Positions 1-6,818 of a stretch of DNA of 26,365 nucleotides are shown piece by piece. Position 1 is the first letter of the stretch. Every line of letters begins with the position of its first letter. The notes under the pieces were generated by a model. That model saw only the letters and a list, made by a program, of their open reading frames with translations. It was not told the DNA's origin and did not search any database. A program made the translations under genes and the position numbers. Source of the DNA: Actinocrinis sp046724665 (GTDB lineage: Bacteria; Actinomycetota; Actinomycetes; Streptomycetales; Catenulisporaceae); NCBI GenBank assembly GCA_046724665.1, contig JBKOWZ010000009.1, positions 1-26,365 of the forward strand, written 5' to 3'.

Positions 1-435
1 GCCGTCGCCGCGGTGGCCGCGGTGGCGGAGCGCACCGGGCCGGACACCCTTCCGGTGCGTCCGGGCGAGGACCCGTGGGCGGCGGACGAGGTGGCCGAGG
101 TGGTCGGCGACCTGCGGGCGGAGGTCGAGCGGCTGCGCGCCGACGTGGCCTCGGCCGACAACGCGCTGGCCGACCTGCTGCGCGACGCCAGCGACGGCGC
201 GGGCGACGACCAGGCGGACGCCGGGTCGAAGAACTTCGAGCGCGAGCACGAGATGTCCATCGCGGCCAACGCGCGCGAGATGCTGGTGCAGTCGGAGCGC
301 GCGCTGGCACGCATCGCCGCAGGCACCTACGGCGCCTGCGAGAGCTGCGGCGAGCCGATCGGCAAGGCGCGGCTTCAGGTCTTCCCGCGCGCGACGCTGT
401 GCATGAGCTGCAAGCAGAAGCAGGAGCGCCGGTAG
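1..435 (+). CDS. TraR/DksA family zinc-finger protein, 5' end outside window
   Basis: The frame is open to the first base of the window, so the true start is probably upstream; the first in-window start is GTG at 13 (140 residues). Counting from there, residues 30-60 form an acidic coiled coil, followed by a tip with D66 and D69 (D-x-x-D) like the acidic tip of DksA, and a C-terminal zinc finger with C109, C112, C130 and C133. Family knowledge: DksA/TraR proteins insert the coiled coil into the RNA polymerase secondary channel and alter initiation, often together with ppGpp. The finger ends in a basic MSCKQKQERR tail, usual for the family. It lies 39 bp upstream of lspA. I recall the same neighbours (ileS, DksA-like, lspA, rluD) in Streptomyces. 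The family is secure; the physiological role is inferred. Confidence 0.88.
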   Translation, partial: AVAAVAAVAERTGPDTLPVRPGEDPWAADEVAEVVGDLRAEVERLRADVASADNALADLLRDASDGAGDDQADAGSKNFEREHEMSIAANAREMLVQSERALARIAAGTYGACESCGEPIGKARLQVFPRATLCMSCKQKQERR

Positions 436-474
436 GCGTGCGAAGCACACCGTCCGACCAGGTAAGGTCGCGGC

Positions 475-1194
475 GTGGAACGTATGGACACCGCGAACGG
501 ACGGAACGCCGCGTCGGCGGCTGAATCCGGCCGCCGAACGGTCCGTGACCAGGCGCAGCCTCCCGGGACCGGCGAGCGCGACGAGCGAGGCGAGAACGCC
601 GAGGCCGACGTTCCAGCCGCCGCCGGCCCGGCCGGGAGCGGACCGGGAGGCGAGCGGGTGCGCCGGGTGGGGGTGCTGGTGGCGGTCGCCACGGCCGCCT
701 TCGCGCTGGACGTCGCCAGCAAGGTCCTGGTGGTGGCGACGATGCACTACGGGGAGCCGATCCGGCTGCTCGGCCCGGCGCTTCAGCTGGACTACACGCG
801 CAACCCGGGCGCCGCGTTCTCCATCGGCGAGGCCTACACGATCATCTTCACGGCGATCGCCGTCGGCGTGATCGCGATGATCCTGCGGCTCTCGCGCAGC
901 CTGTTCAGCCTGCCCTGGGCGATCGCCCTCGGCCTGCTGCTCGGCGGCGCGCTCGGCAACCTGACGGACCGGATCATCCGCGCGCCGGGAGTCCTGCGCG
1001 GCTGGGTGGTGGACTTCATCCACGTCCCGCACTGGCCCATCTTCAACCTCGCCGACTCGGCCATCGTGGTCGGCGGGGCGCTGATGGTGCTGCTCGCCTT
1101 CCGCGGCCTGCACCCGGACGGCACCGACGAACGCAGCACCGAGCGCGGCCGGGGCGAGGACGGCGCGGATGCGAAGACCGGAGCCGCCTCATGA
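475..1194 (+). CDS. lspA: Lipoprotein signal peptidase (signal peptidase II)
   Basis: Membrane aspartyl protease that cleaves the signal peptide from diacylglyceryl-modified prolipoproteins. The conserved LspA blocks are present: DYTRNPGAAFS, GNLTDRI with catalytic D165, and FNLADSAI with catalytic D194. Four hydrophobic segments lie at about residues 65-85, 120-140, 147-165 and 193-212. The roughly 60-residue N-terminal extension (rich in Ala, Gly, Glu, Pro) and an acidic C-terminal tail are common in actinobacterial LspA and make this 239-residue protein longer than the E. coli enzyme (about 164). The start is GTG 475 preceded by a TAAGGT-like ribosome site; ATG at 484 is the alternative. 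The stop overlaps the next start as ATGA (1191-1194), so translational coupling with the pseudouridine synthase is likely. Confidence 0.96.
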   Translation: MERMDTANGRNAASAAESGRRTVRDQAQPPGTGERDERGENAEADVPAAAGPAGSGPGGERVRRVGVLVAVATAAFALDVASKVLVVATMHYGEPIRLLGPALQLDYTRNPGAAFSIGEAYTIIFTAIAVGVIAMILRLSRSLFSLPWAIALGLLLGGALGNLTDRIIRAPGVLRGWVVDFIHVPHWPIFNLADSAIVVGGALMVLLAFRGLHPDGTDERSTERGRGEDGADAKTGAAS

Positions 1195-2132
1195 GCCCGG
1201 CCGGCAGCCTGCGCTCCCTGCCGGTGCCCGAGGGCCTCGACGGCGAGCGGGTGGACGCGGCGCTGTCGCGCATGTTCGGCCTGTCGCGCACGAAGGCGGC
1301 GGAGCTGGCCGGGGACGGCCGGGTCGCCATCGACGGCTCGACCGTCGGCAAGTCCGACAAGGTGCGCGGCGGCGCCTGGCTCGAGGTGGAACTGCCGCCG
1401 CCCCCGGTCCCGCTGGAGCAGACGGCACCGGAACCGGCGCCCGGCATGCGGATCGTGCACGACGACGAGCACATCGTGGTCGTGGACAAGCCGGTCGGCG
1501 TCGCCGCGCATCCGAGCCCCGGCTGGTTGGGCCCGACCGTGATCGGCGGCCTGGCCGCGACCGGCTACCGCGTCTCCACCTCCGGCGCGGCGGAACGCCA
1601 GGGCGTCGTGCACCGCCTGGACGTCGGCACCTCGGGGCTGATGGTGGTGGCCAAGTCGGAGCTCGCGTACACGGTGCTCAAGCAGGCCTTCCGCGACCGC
1701 GAGGTCGATAAGACCTACCACGCGCTGGTCCAGGGGCACCCGGACCCGATGACCGGCACCATCGACGCGCCGATCGGCCGGCACCCCAAGCTCGACTACA
1801 AGTGGGCGATCACCGCCGACGGCAAGGACTCGGTCACCCACTACGACACGATCGAGGCGTACCACCACGCCACCCTGCTCGACATCAAGCTGGAGACCGG
1901 CCGCACGCACCAGATCAGGGTCCACATGTCCGCGCTGCGCCACCCCTGCGTGGGCGACCTGACCTACGGCGCCGACCCGACGCTGACCAAGCGGCTCGGC
2001 CTGGCGCGGCAGTGGCTGCACGCCGTGCGGCTCGGCTTCGACCACCCCGGTAGCGGGGAGCGGGTCGAGTTCGAGTCTCCGTACCCCGACGATCTGCGCG
2101 GCGCCCTCGACATCATCGCCGCGGAGAGCTGA
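1191..2132 (+). CDS. RluA/RluD-family 23S rRNA pseudouridine synthase
   Basis: Isomerises uridine to pseudouridine in RNA; RluD-type members act on helix 69 of 23S rRNA. An S4 RNA-binding domain occupies about residues 18-75 (LDGERVDAALSRMFGLSR and following). The catalytic domain carries the family signature GVVHRLDVGTSGLMVVAKS with catalytic D144, and the later ETGRTHQIRVHM motif. The length of 313 residues is normal. ATG 1191 overlaps the lspA stop. The exact RNA target is inferred from family, so no symbol is given. It ends 24 bp before the promoter of the fluoride-channel genes. Confidence 0.94.
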   Translation: MSPAGSLRSLPVPEGLDGERVDAALSRMFGLSRTKAAELAGDGRVAIDGSTVGKSDKVRGGAWLEVELPPPPVPLEQTAPEPAPGMRIVHDDEHIVVVDKPVGVAAHPSPGWLGPTVIGGLAATGYRVSTSGAAERQGVVHRLDVGTSGLMVVAKSELAYTVLKQAFRDREVDKTYHALVQGHPDPMTGTIDAPIGRHPKLDYKWAITADGKDSVTHYDTIEAYHHATLLDIKLETGRTHQIRVHMSALRHPCVGDLTYGADPTLTKRLGLARQWLHAVRLGFDHPGSGERVEFESPYPDDLRGALDIIAAES

Positions 2133-2156
2133 TCCGTCCGGTTCGGGACGATCCGA

Positions 2157-2162
2157 TATAGT
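2157..2162 (+). promoter_or_regulatory. Probable -10 box for the fluoride-channel operon
   Basis: TATAGT at 2157-2162 is a near-consensus vegetative -10 hexamer. It would start transcription near 2169, one or two bases before the riboswitch aptamer. No clear -35 is visible 16-19 bp upstream. The agreement between the predicted start and the aptamer edge is the main support. Confidence 0.6.
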
Positions 2163-2169
2163 GGCTTTT

Positions 2170-2228
2170 CCGGCGGAGGGGCTCGCCGTCAATCGCCGCG
2201 GCGCTCGTCCGCGGCCAACGGTCCCTAC
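2170..2228 (+). promoter_or_regulatory. Fluoride riboswitch (crcB motif) aptamer
   Basis: Seen in sequence: GGCGGAGGGGCTCGCC at 2172-2187 matches the length and invariant G/C pattern of the 5' part of the crcB motif (GGNGAUGG...UCNCC). A short A-containing joint CAATCGCC follows. CCGCGG arms (2196-2201 and 2209-2214) form a 6-bp stem, and GCCAACGGTCCCTAC at 2214-2228 matches the motif's 3' block (GCUGAUGNCUCCUAC). Known biology: this RNA binds fluoride and switches on fluoride exporters. The two genes directly downstream are both fluoride channels, which is strong context. A covariance-model search against the crcB motif would decide. Confidence 0.82.
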
Positions 2229-2252
2229 TCGAACGATGGTCATCCGAGTAGG
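2224..2252 (+). promoter_or_regulatory. Predicted riboswitch expression platform hairpin
   Basis: CCTACTCG (2224-2231) pairs perfectly with CGAGTAGG (2245-2252). The left arm uses the last five bases of the aptamer and the right arm covers the first bases of the ribosome site AGGAGAGG (2250-2257), nine bases before the start codon. Formation of the aptamer and of this hairpin should therefore exclude each other, giving a translational switch. This is a pairing prediction made by eye. Confidence 0.6.
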
Positions 2253-2266
2253 AGAGGTACGTCCCG

Positions 2267-2845
2267 ATGGCTCGAGACAGCCACACCGAGGCCGCGATCG
2301 GCGGCAGCCATGAACTGCCGATCGACCCGGATACCGGGATCGAATCGGCGGAAGGCAGCCGGCAGGCCACAGGCGGCAACGGCGTCGGCATCGACCGCAG
2401 CCGCCATCTGCGCGTCCTCGGCGCGATCGCGATCGGCGGATTCGCCGGCGGCCTGGTCCGCTACGGGATCGGGCTCGCCGCGCCCACGCCGCACGGCGGC
2501 TTTCCGGCCGCCACCTTCGGCGTCAACGTCGCCGGCTCGTTCATCCTCGCCCTGCTCGTCGTCTTCGTGCTGGACATCCTGCCGCCGACGGTGTACCTGC
2601 GGCCGCTGGTCGGCGTCGGCTTCTGCGGCGCGCTGACCACCTTCTCGACCTGGATGCTCGACACCGACCGGCTGTTGGGCGCGGGTCGCTACGGCACGGC
2701 CGCCGCCGACCTGCTCGGGTCGCTGGGCGCCGGGCTCGCCGCCACCAGCCTCGGCCTGACCGTCGGCCGCGCAATCGTCGCCCACCGCGCTCGCTCCCGC
2801 GCGGACGGCGAGGCCGAGCGCGAACTGGCGGTGGACGCCGCATGA
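2267..2845 (+). CDS. crcB: Fluoride ion channel CrcB/Fluc, first subunit
   Basis: Small four-helix membrane protein that exports fluoride; Fluc channels work as dual-topology dimers or as pairs of homologous subunits. Recognisable blocks are GGFAGGLVRYGIG (about 57-69), FPAATFGVNVAGSFILA with the conserved N87, and GFCGALTTFSTWMLD (119-132) carrying the polar/phenylalanine track. The core is normal (about 125 residues), but a hydrophilic N-terminal extension of about 48 residues makes the protein 192 residues, longer than typical Fluc (about 125-130). ATG 2267 is preceded by AGGAGAGG. The gene follows the fluoride riboswitch and overlaps the second channel gene by 4 bp. Confidence 0.94.
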   Translation: MARDSHTEAAIGGSHELPIDPDTGIESAEGSRQATGGNGVGIDRSRHLRVLGAIAIGGFAGGLVRYGIGLAAPTPHGGFPAATFGVNVAGSFILALLVVFVLDILPPTVYLRPLVGVGFCGALTTFSTWMLDTDRLLGAGRYGTAAADLLGSLGAGLAATSLGLTVGRAIVAHRARSRADGEAERELAVDAA

Positions 2846-3213
2846 TGCTCGCGCCGGCCGTGGGTCTGGGCGCCGCGATCGGCGCGGTCGCCCGCTATCT
2901 GATCGACCAGGCGGTCACCCGCCGGCGCCCCGGCGGGGTGTTCCCGGCGGGCACCTGGATCATCAACGTCAGCGGCTCCCTCGTGCTCGGCCTGCTCGCC
3001 GGCCTGGCCACGCACCACGGCTTGGCCACGGACGCGGTCGCGGTCGTCGGGACCGGTGTGTGCGGCGGCTACACAACCTTCTCGACGCTCAGCTACGAGA
3101 CGGTGCGGCTGATGGAGGAGGGCTCGGGCCTGGTCGCGCTCGCCAACCTGGCCGGCAGCCTGGCCGCCGGGCTGGCCGCGGCAGCGCTCGGCCTTGGCCT
3201 CGGGCTGCTGTAA
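2842..3213 (+). CDS. crcB: Fluoride ion channel CrcB/Fluc, second subunit
   Basis: Second Fluc family protein, 123 residues and so of standard length. It has GAAIGAVARYLIDQ (10-23), FPAGTWIINVSGSLVLG with conserved N42, and GVCGGYTTFSTLSYE (72-86). Four hydrophobic helices are visible. The ATGA overlap with the preceding gene implies coupled translation. Paired, diverged crcB genes are known in Gram-positive bacteria and in such cases can form an obligate heterodimer; that is inferred here from the arrangement. Confidence 0.94.
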   Translation: MMLAPAVGLGAAIGAVARYLIDQAVTRRRPGGVFPAGTWIINVSGSLVLGLLAGLATHHGLATDAVAVVGTGVCGGYTTFSTLSYETVRLMEEGSGLVALANLAGSLAAGLAAAALGLGLGLL

Positions 3214-3255
3214 CCCGCGCGCTCGACGTAGCCGAACACTGCGACGCGGCGTCGA

Positions 3256-3284
3256 TTGACAAAGGTCTAAACCAGTCGCATCGT
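3256..3284 (+). promoter_or_regulatory. Chitinase promoter with DasR-type operator (dre)
   Basis: AAAGGTCTAAACCAGT at 3261-3276 matches the dre consensus ACTGGTCTAGACCASY at 13 of 16 positions and keeps the GGTCT-A-ACC core. A consensus -35 TTGACA (3256-3261) abuts it, so a bound repressor would block polymerase. The -10 is weak (CATCGT near 3279-3284). Known biology: DasR is the GntR-family N-acetylglucosamine-responsive repressor that controls chitinase genes in Streptomyces. The dasR gene itself is not in this window. Confidence 0.72.
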
Positions 3285-3326
3285 GATTGCGGGGATGGGT
3301 CCACGCCCACATGACTGGAGACGTAT

Positions 3327-4463
3327 ATGCAAATGCGCATGTTGATGCGCAGATTCACGCTTCCCGCGGCCGCCCTGCTGTCGGCCGCCGCGGCGGTCGT
3401 GTTGCCCGCGGTGTCCGCCTCCGGCAGCCAGGCCGCGCCGCCCGCCGCTACCGCCGCGGCCGGCACGCCGATCCAGATCTACGGGGCCTGGCATTGCAGC
3501 AACGACGCCTGCCTGTGGGGCACCGTGCGCTCGGTCGCCGACTTCGACGCCAACAACCACTGGCTGATCGACCGCGGCGACGGCAGGCCCTCGGTCAACC
3601 TGGTCGTGCTCAGCTTCGTGAACCCGCTCAAGCTGCTGAACGGGACCACGGACGGTGGCGACGCCAACGGCGTGCCGGTCGGCATGACCTCGACCATCGT
3701 GAACTACTTCACCAGCCACGGCGTCCGGGTCATGCTCTCCATCGGCGGCATCACCTACGTCGGCGACTGGGACAGCGCGCTCTCGCAGAACGCGACGCTG
3801 CTCGGGCAGAAGGCCGCCGCGCTGGCCACGCAGCTCGGCGTGGGCATCGAGATCGACTACGAGAACGCTTCGAGCCCGAATCTCAGCGGCCTGCAAGCGT
3901 TCGTCAACGCCTACCGCGCGGCGCACCCGTACAACGCGGCGGGCACCGACCCGACCGCCCGGCTGACGATCGACGTGGCGGCGGGGGACCGCTGGCTTAT
4001 CGCGCTCGACCAGTACGCCACCGCGAACTGGCTGACCACCGCCAACCCGGTGCTCGACTACGCCAACGCGATGGTGCCGTCGAGGCAGCCCTCGACGAGC
4101 TCGGCCGAGTCCAGCTGGCTCGAGCACGTGGTCGGCAAGCCGAACTACTCCCCGCCGATCCCGCCGCTCGCCCCGGCCAAGTTCACCGGCTCGCTCTACA
4201 TCGCGGGCAGCACGAAGGTGCTGCCGGAGTGCAACAACTTCGGCGCCTCGCTACAGAACTCGACCAGCTCATGGGTCCAGACGGTGGCCCCGGCGGGCGC
4301 CGGCACCACGCCCGGGATGCTCGGCTACATGTTCTGGGCCGCCGACAGCCCGTCGAGCCGCGGTGTGACCACCACCCCGCCGAACACCTGCGAGGGCGGC
4401 GTGGGCGCGGGAGCCACCGCGCTGAACGTGCCGATCCCGATGCCGGCGCTGCGCCAGCAGTGA
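3327..4463 (+). CDS. Secreted GH18-family chitinase-like glycoside hydrolase
   Basis: A signal peptide covers residues 1 to about 36 (basic MQMRMLMRRF, a long Ala/Val/Leu stretch, then an Ala-rich cleavage region). The mature domain has the GH18 landmarks: the substrate-strand motif LSIGG (S138-G141), and VGIEIDYE (172-179), the equivalent of DGIDIDWE, with catalytic acid E179 and assisting D177 retained. The first Asp of that motif is Val172 and the second is Glu175, which is unusual. Expected role: extracellular hydrolysis of chitin or related GlcNAc polymers. ATG 3327 has a GGAG site six bases upstream. No carbohydrate-binding module is present. The upstream DasR-type box and the downstream terminator make it a single-gene unit. 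The altered motif leaves room for another GH18 specificity such as endo-N-acetylglucosaminidase. Confidence 0.85.
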   Translation: MQMRMLMRRFTLPAAALLSAAAAVVLPAVSASGSQAAPPAATAAAGTPIQIYGAWHCSNDACLWGTVRSVADFDANNHWLIDRGDGRPSVNLVVLSFVNPLKLLNGTTDGGDANGVPVGMTSTIVNYFTSHGVRVMLSIGGITYVGDWDSALSQNATLLGQKAAALATQLGVGIEIDYENASSPNLSGLQAFVNAYRAAHPYNAAGTDPTARLTIDVAAGDRWLIALDQYATANWLTTANPVLDYANAMVPSRQPSTSSAESSWLEHVVGKPNYSPPIPPLAPAKFTGSLYIAGSTKVLPECNNFGASLQNSTSSWVQTVAPAGAGTTPGMLGYMFWAADSPSSRGVTTTPPNTCEGGVGAGATALNVPIPMPALRQQ

Positions 4464-4493
4464 GCTGACACGCTCGGCAGGACGCCGGGCCGG

Positions 4494-4534
4494 GGCCCTC
4501 GACTCACCGCCGGGCGCTCGGCGAGTCGAGGGCC
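4494..4534. terminator. Bidirectional stem-loop terminator between convergent genes
   Basis: GGCCCTCGACTC (4494-4505) and GAGTCGAGGGCC (4523-4534) form a perfect 12-bp stem with a 17-base loop. It lies 31 bp after the chitinase stop and includes the stop codon of the convergent deacetylase/glycosyltransferase gene (4504-4506). There is no clear T-run, as is usual in high-GC actinomycetes. Confidence 0.75.
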
Positions 4535-6636
4535 TGGGCCACGCCTCGGCGGTCCATGCGCTGCCAGCGCAGCCGCGTTCCGACGACCGCCGTGACCACG
4601 GACTGGATCAGCACCAGATACATCAGCTGCCGGTACACGAACTGTTGCAGCGGCAGGCTCCACAGCACGCGGTGCCGCTCGCGGTCGAGGGTGAAGGCGT
4701 ACCAGCCGGCGGCGGTCTGCACGACCAGGAAGCCAAGCCAGACCGCCGCCATCCGCGCCGCGTCGCCGAAGAGCAGCCCGTAGAGCGCGAACACATCGAC
4801 CAGCGGGGCGAGCAGCGGCAGCACGATCTGGAACAGCAGCAGATACGGCAGACCGCGGCGACCGAGCCGCCCGGAGCCGCCGGTCTCGAACACGCTGCCG
4901 CGGTGCTTCCACATCGCCTGCATGGTGCCGTACGACCAGCGGTAGCGCTGCTTCCACAGCTGCCCGAGGCTGGCCGGGGCCTCGGTCCACGCGATCGCGT
5001 CCTGCTGGTAGACCACGCGCCAGCCCGCGCGCACGATCGCCATCGTCAGGTCGGTGTCCTCGGCGAGCGTCTCGTCGCTCAGCCCGCCGACGTCCGCGAG
5101 CGCCTCGCGGCGGAACGCGCCGATCGCGCCGGGCACGGTCGGCATGCAGCCGGCCAGGTCGTAGAACCGGCGGTCGAGGTTGAATCCGACCACGTACTCG
5201 ATGTGCTGCCAGCGGCCGAGCAGCCCGGTGCGGTTGGCGACCTTCGCGTTGCCGGAGACCGCGCCGACCCCGGGGTCCGCGAAGGGCTGCACCAGGCGGC
5301 CGACCGCGTCCGGAGCGAAGACCGTGTCGCCGTCCATCAGGACCAGGATGCGGCTGCGGGCGCGGGCGATCCCGGCGTTGAGGGCGGCCGGCTTGCCCGC
5401 GTTGGCCTGGCGGACCAGCCGCACGCCGGCGCCGGCGTAGCGTTCGACGATGGCGGCGGTGCCGTCGGTCGAGCCGTCATCGACCACGATGATCTCGCAC
5501 GGATACCGCGAGGCGAGCAGCGAGCGCAGCGTCGCCTCGATCCCGGCCTCCTCGTTGTAGGCGGGGACGATCACCGACACCGGTTCCCGGACCGGCGGGC
5601 CCCAGGAGGCGCGTGCGCGGCGGGCGTGCCGGCGTGCCGTGCCGAGCAGCAGGAGCAGTCGCAGCACACTGAGCGCGCCGGCGGTCAGGATCGTCCAGCC
5701 GAGCGCGGCCACCACGAAGTCAGAGCCCTGCACCGCCAGGATCAGGACCCGTCCGCGCCACTGCTCACCCGCCCCCGCGGGCACCGGCCGGGAGGGCGCG
5801 CCGATCAGGCCGGTGACGGTGGTGAAGGTGTATCCGCGCGCTTTGAGCAGCGGGATGAGCCGGTCGAGCGCGGCGACGGTCTGCGAGCGGTCGCCACCTG
5901 CGTCGTGCATCATCACCAGCAGCCCGGGCGTCGCGCGCTGCGGCAGCACGTTCGCGACGATCCGCGCGACGCCGGGCCGCCGCCAGTCCTCGCTGTCCCG
6001 GTTGGCCAGCACGACCAGGTAGCCGTGCGCGCCCGCGTCGCGCACCGCGGACCAGCCCGCGTCGTCGAGCGTGTCGGGCCCGGCGCTGTACGGCGGGCGC
6101 AGCAGCGGCGTGGACACCCCGGCGGCCGCGTCGATCACGGACTGGGTGAGTGAGTACTCGAAGGTGCGCCGCCACGCGCCGGCCGTGGCCATGTCGTCGT
6201 GAGTGAAGGTGTGGATGCCCAGCTCGTGGCCGGCCGCGACCTCGGCGCGGGCCAGGTCGGGGCGCTGTGCCACCCGGCCGCCGACCAGGAAGAAGGTCGC
6301 GGGCACGCGGTACTTCGCCAGCACGGCCAGGACCTTCGGCGTCCAGTCCGGATCCGGGCCGTCGTCGAAGGTGAGCGCGACGTGTCCGGCCAGCGCCGGG
6401 TAAGAGCGCTGAGCGCCGCCGCGGGTGTCGATCACCGGCCCGCCGTGCGTGACCGCGGTGGGGACCTGGTCGGCCGCGACCTGCGCGTGCGGACCACCGG
6501 AACCCTCACTGCCGACCTCGTGATGTACGAGGCCATAGGTCAACAGCATGCCGGCCAGGGTGAGTAGCGAGAACGCGAACAGCACCCAATGCGCGCGAGG
6601 TGCCACGCCCCTCGTCGCGCGTCGTCTGCCCGCCAT
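4504..6636 (-). CDS. Bifunctional polysaccharide deacetylase / GT2 glycosyltransferase (MatB-like)
   Basis: 710-residue membrane protein with two enzyme domains. After a transmembrane helix (about 15-37) comes a NodB deacetylase domain (about 85-280): LTFDDGP with D91 and D92, the zinc ligands H142 and H146 in HTFTH, RPPYS at 180-184, and MMHD at 242-245. A second hydrophobic segment (about 297-332) leads to a processive family 2 glycosyltransferase: SVIVPAYNEE (354-363), DDGSTDG (386-392), DGD (435-437), EDTD (526-529) and QRYRW (563-567). Hydrophobic helices follow (about 597-690). The architecture matches Streptomyces MatB, which with MatA makes a poly-N-acetylglucosamine-like surface polymer that causes hyphal aggregation; no matA-like gene is visible nearby. 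The ATG sits one base from a perfect 12-bp palindrome (6637-6648). The polymer identity is inferred. Confidence 0.9.
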   Translation of the reverse strand: MAGRRRATRGVAPRAHWVLFAFSLLTLAGMLLTYGLVHHEVGSEGSGGPHAQVAADQVPTAVTHGGPVIDTRGGAQRSYPALAGHVALTFDDGPDPDWTPKVLAVLAKYRVPATFFLVGGRVAQRPDLARAEVAAGHELGIHTFTHDDMATAGAWRRTFEYSLTQSVIDAAAGVSTPLLRPPYSAGPDTLDDAGWSAVRDAGAHGYLVVLANRDSEDWRRPGVARIVANVLPQRATPGLLVMMHDAGGDRSQTVAALDRLIPLLKARGYTFTTVTGLIGAPSRPVPAGAGEQWRGRVLILAVQGSDFVVAALGWTILTAGALSVLRLLLLLGTARRHARRARASWGPPVREPVSVIVPAYNEEAGIEATLRSLLASRYPCEIIVVDDGSTDGTAAIVERYAGAGVRLVRQANAGKPAALNAGIARARSRILVLMDGDTVFAPDAVGRLVQPFADPGVGAVSGNAKVANRTGLLGRWQHIEYVVGFNLDRRFYDLAGCMPTVPGAIGAFRREALADVGGLSDETLAEDTDLTMAIVRAGWRVVYQQDAIAWTEAPASLGQLWKQRYRWSYGTMQAMWKHRGSVFETGGSGRLGRRGLPYLLLFQIVLPLLAPLVDVFALYGLLFGDAARMAAVWLGFLVVQTAAGWYAFTLDRERHRVLWSLPLQQFVYRQLMYLVLIQSVVTAVVGTRLRWQRMDRRGVAQALDSPSARR

Positions 6637-6648
6637 TGGCAGCTGCCA
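6637..6648. repeat. 12-bp perfect palindrome next to a start codon
   Basis: TGGCAGCTGCCA is fully palindromic and begins directly upstream of the start codon of the deacetylase/glycosyltransferase gene. It overlaps the place where the ribosome site would be (GGTGG, read on the minus strand). It could be an operator or a small RNA hairpin; nothing in the sequence decides. Confidence 0.45.
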
Positions 6649-6686
6649 CCGATCGTTGTCATCTACGTATTAACACCCTGAAGGGC

Positions 6687-6732
6687 GGGCCTGCGGCGCT
6701 CTGGGGATGGGGGGTCGCAGCGCCGCAGGCCC
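6687..6732. terminator. 14-bp perfect stem-loop terminator
   Basis: GGGCCTGCGGCGCT (6687-6700) pairs perfectly with AGCGCCGCAGGCCC (6719-6732) around an 18-base loop. It lies 86 bp past the stop of the leftward anti-sigma-like gene and upstream of the next leftward gene, so it most likely ends the kinase/sigma/anti-sigma transcript. Confidence 0.75.
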
Positions 6733-6818
6733 TTAGGAGACGAGGCACGGATGCCGGGGGGGAAGGAAGCCGCGCGCGGTCGTCTCGACGGATACAGGCG
6801 CTTGGCAAGCTCCCCGCG

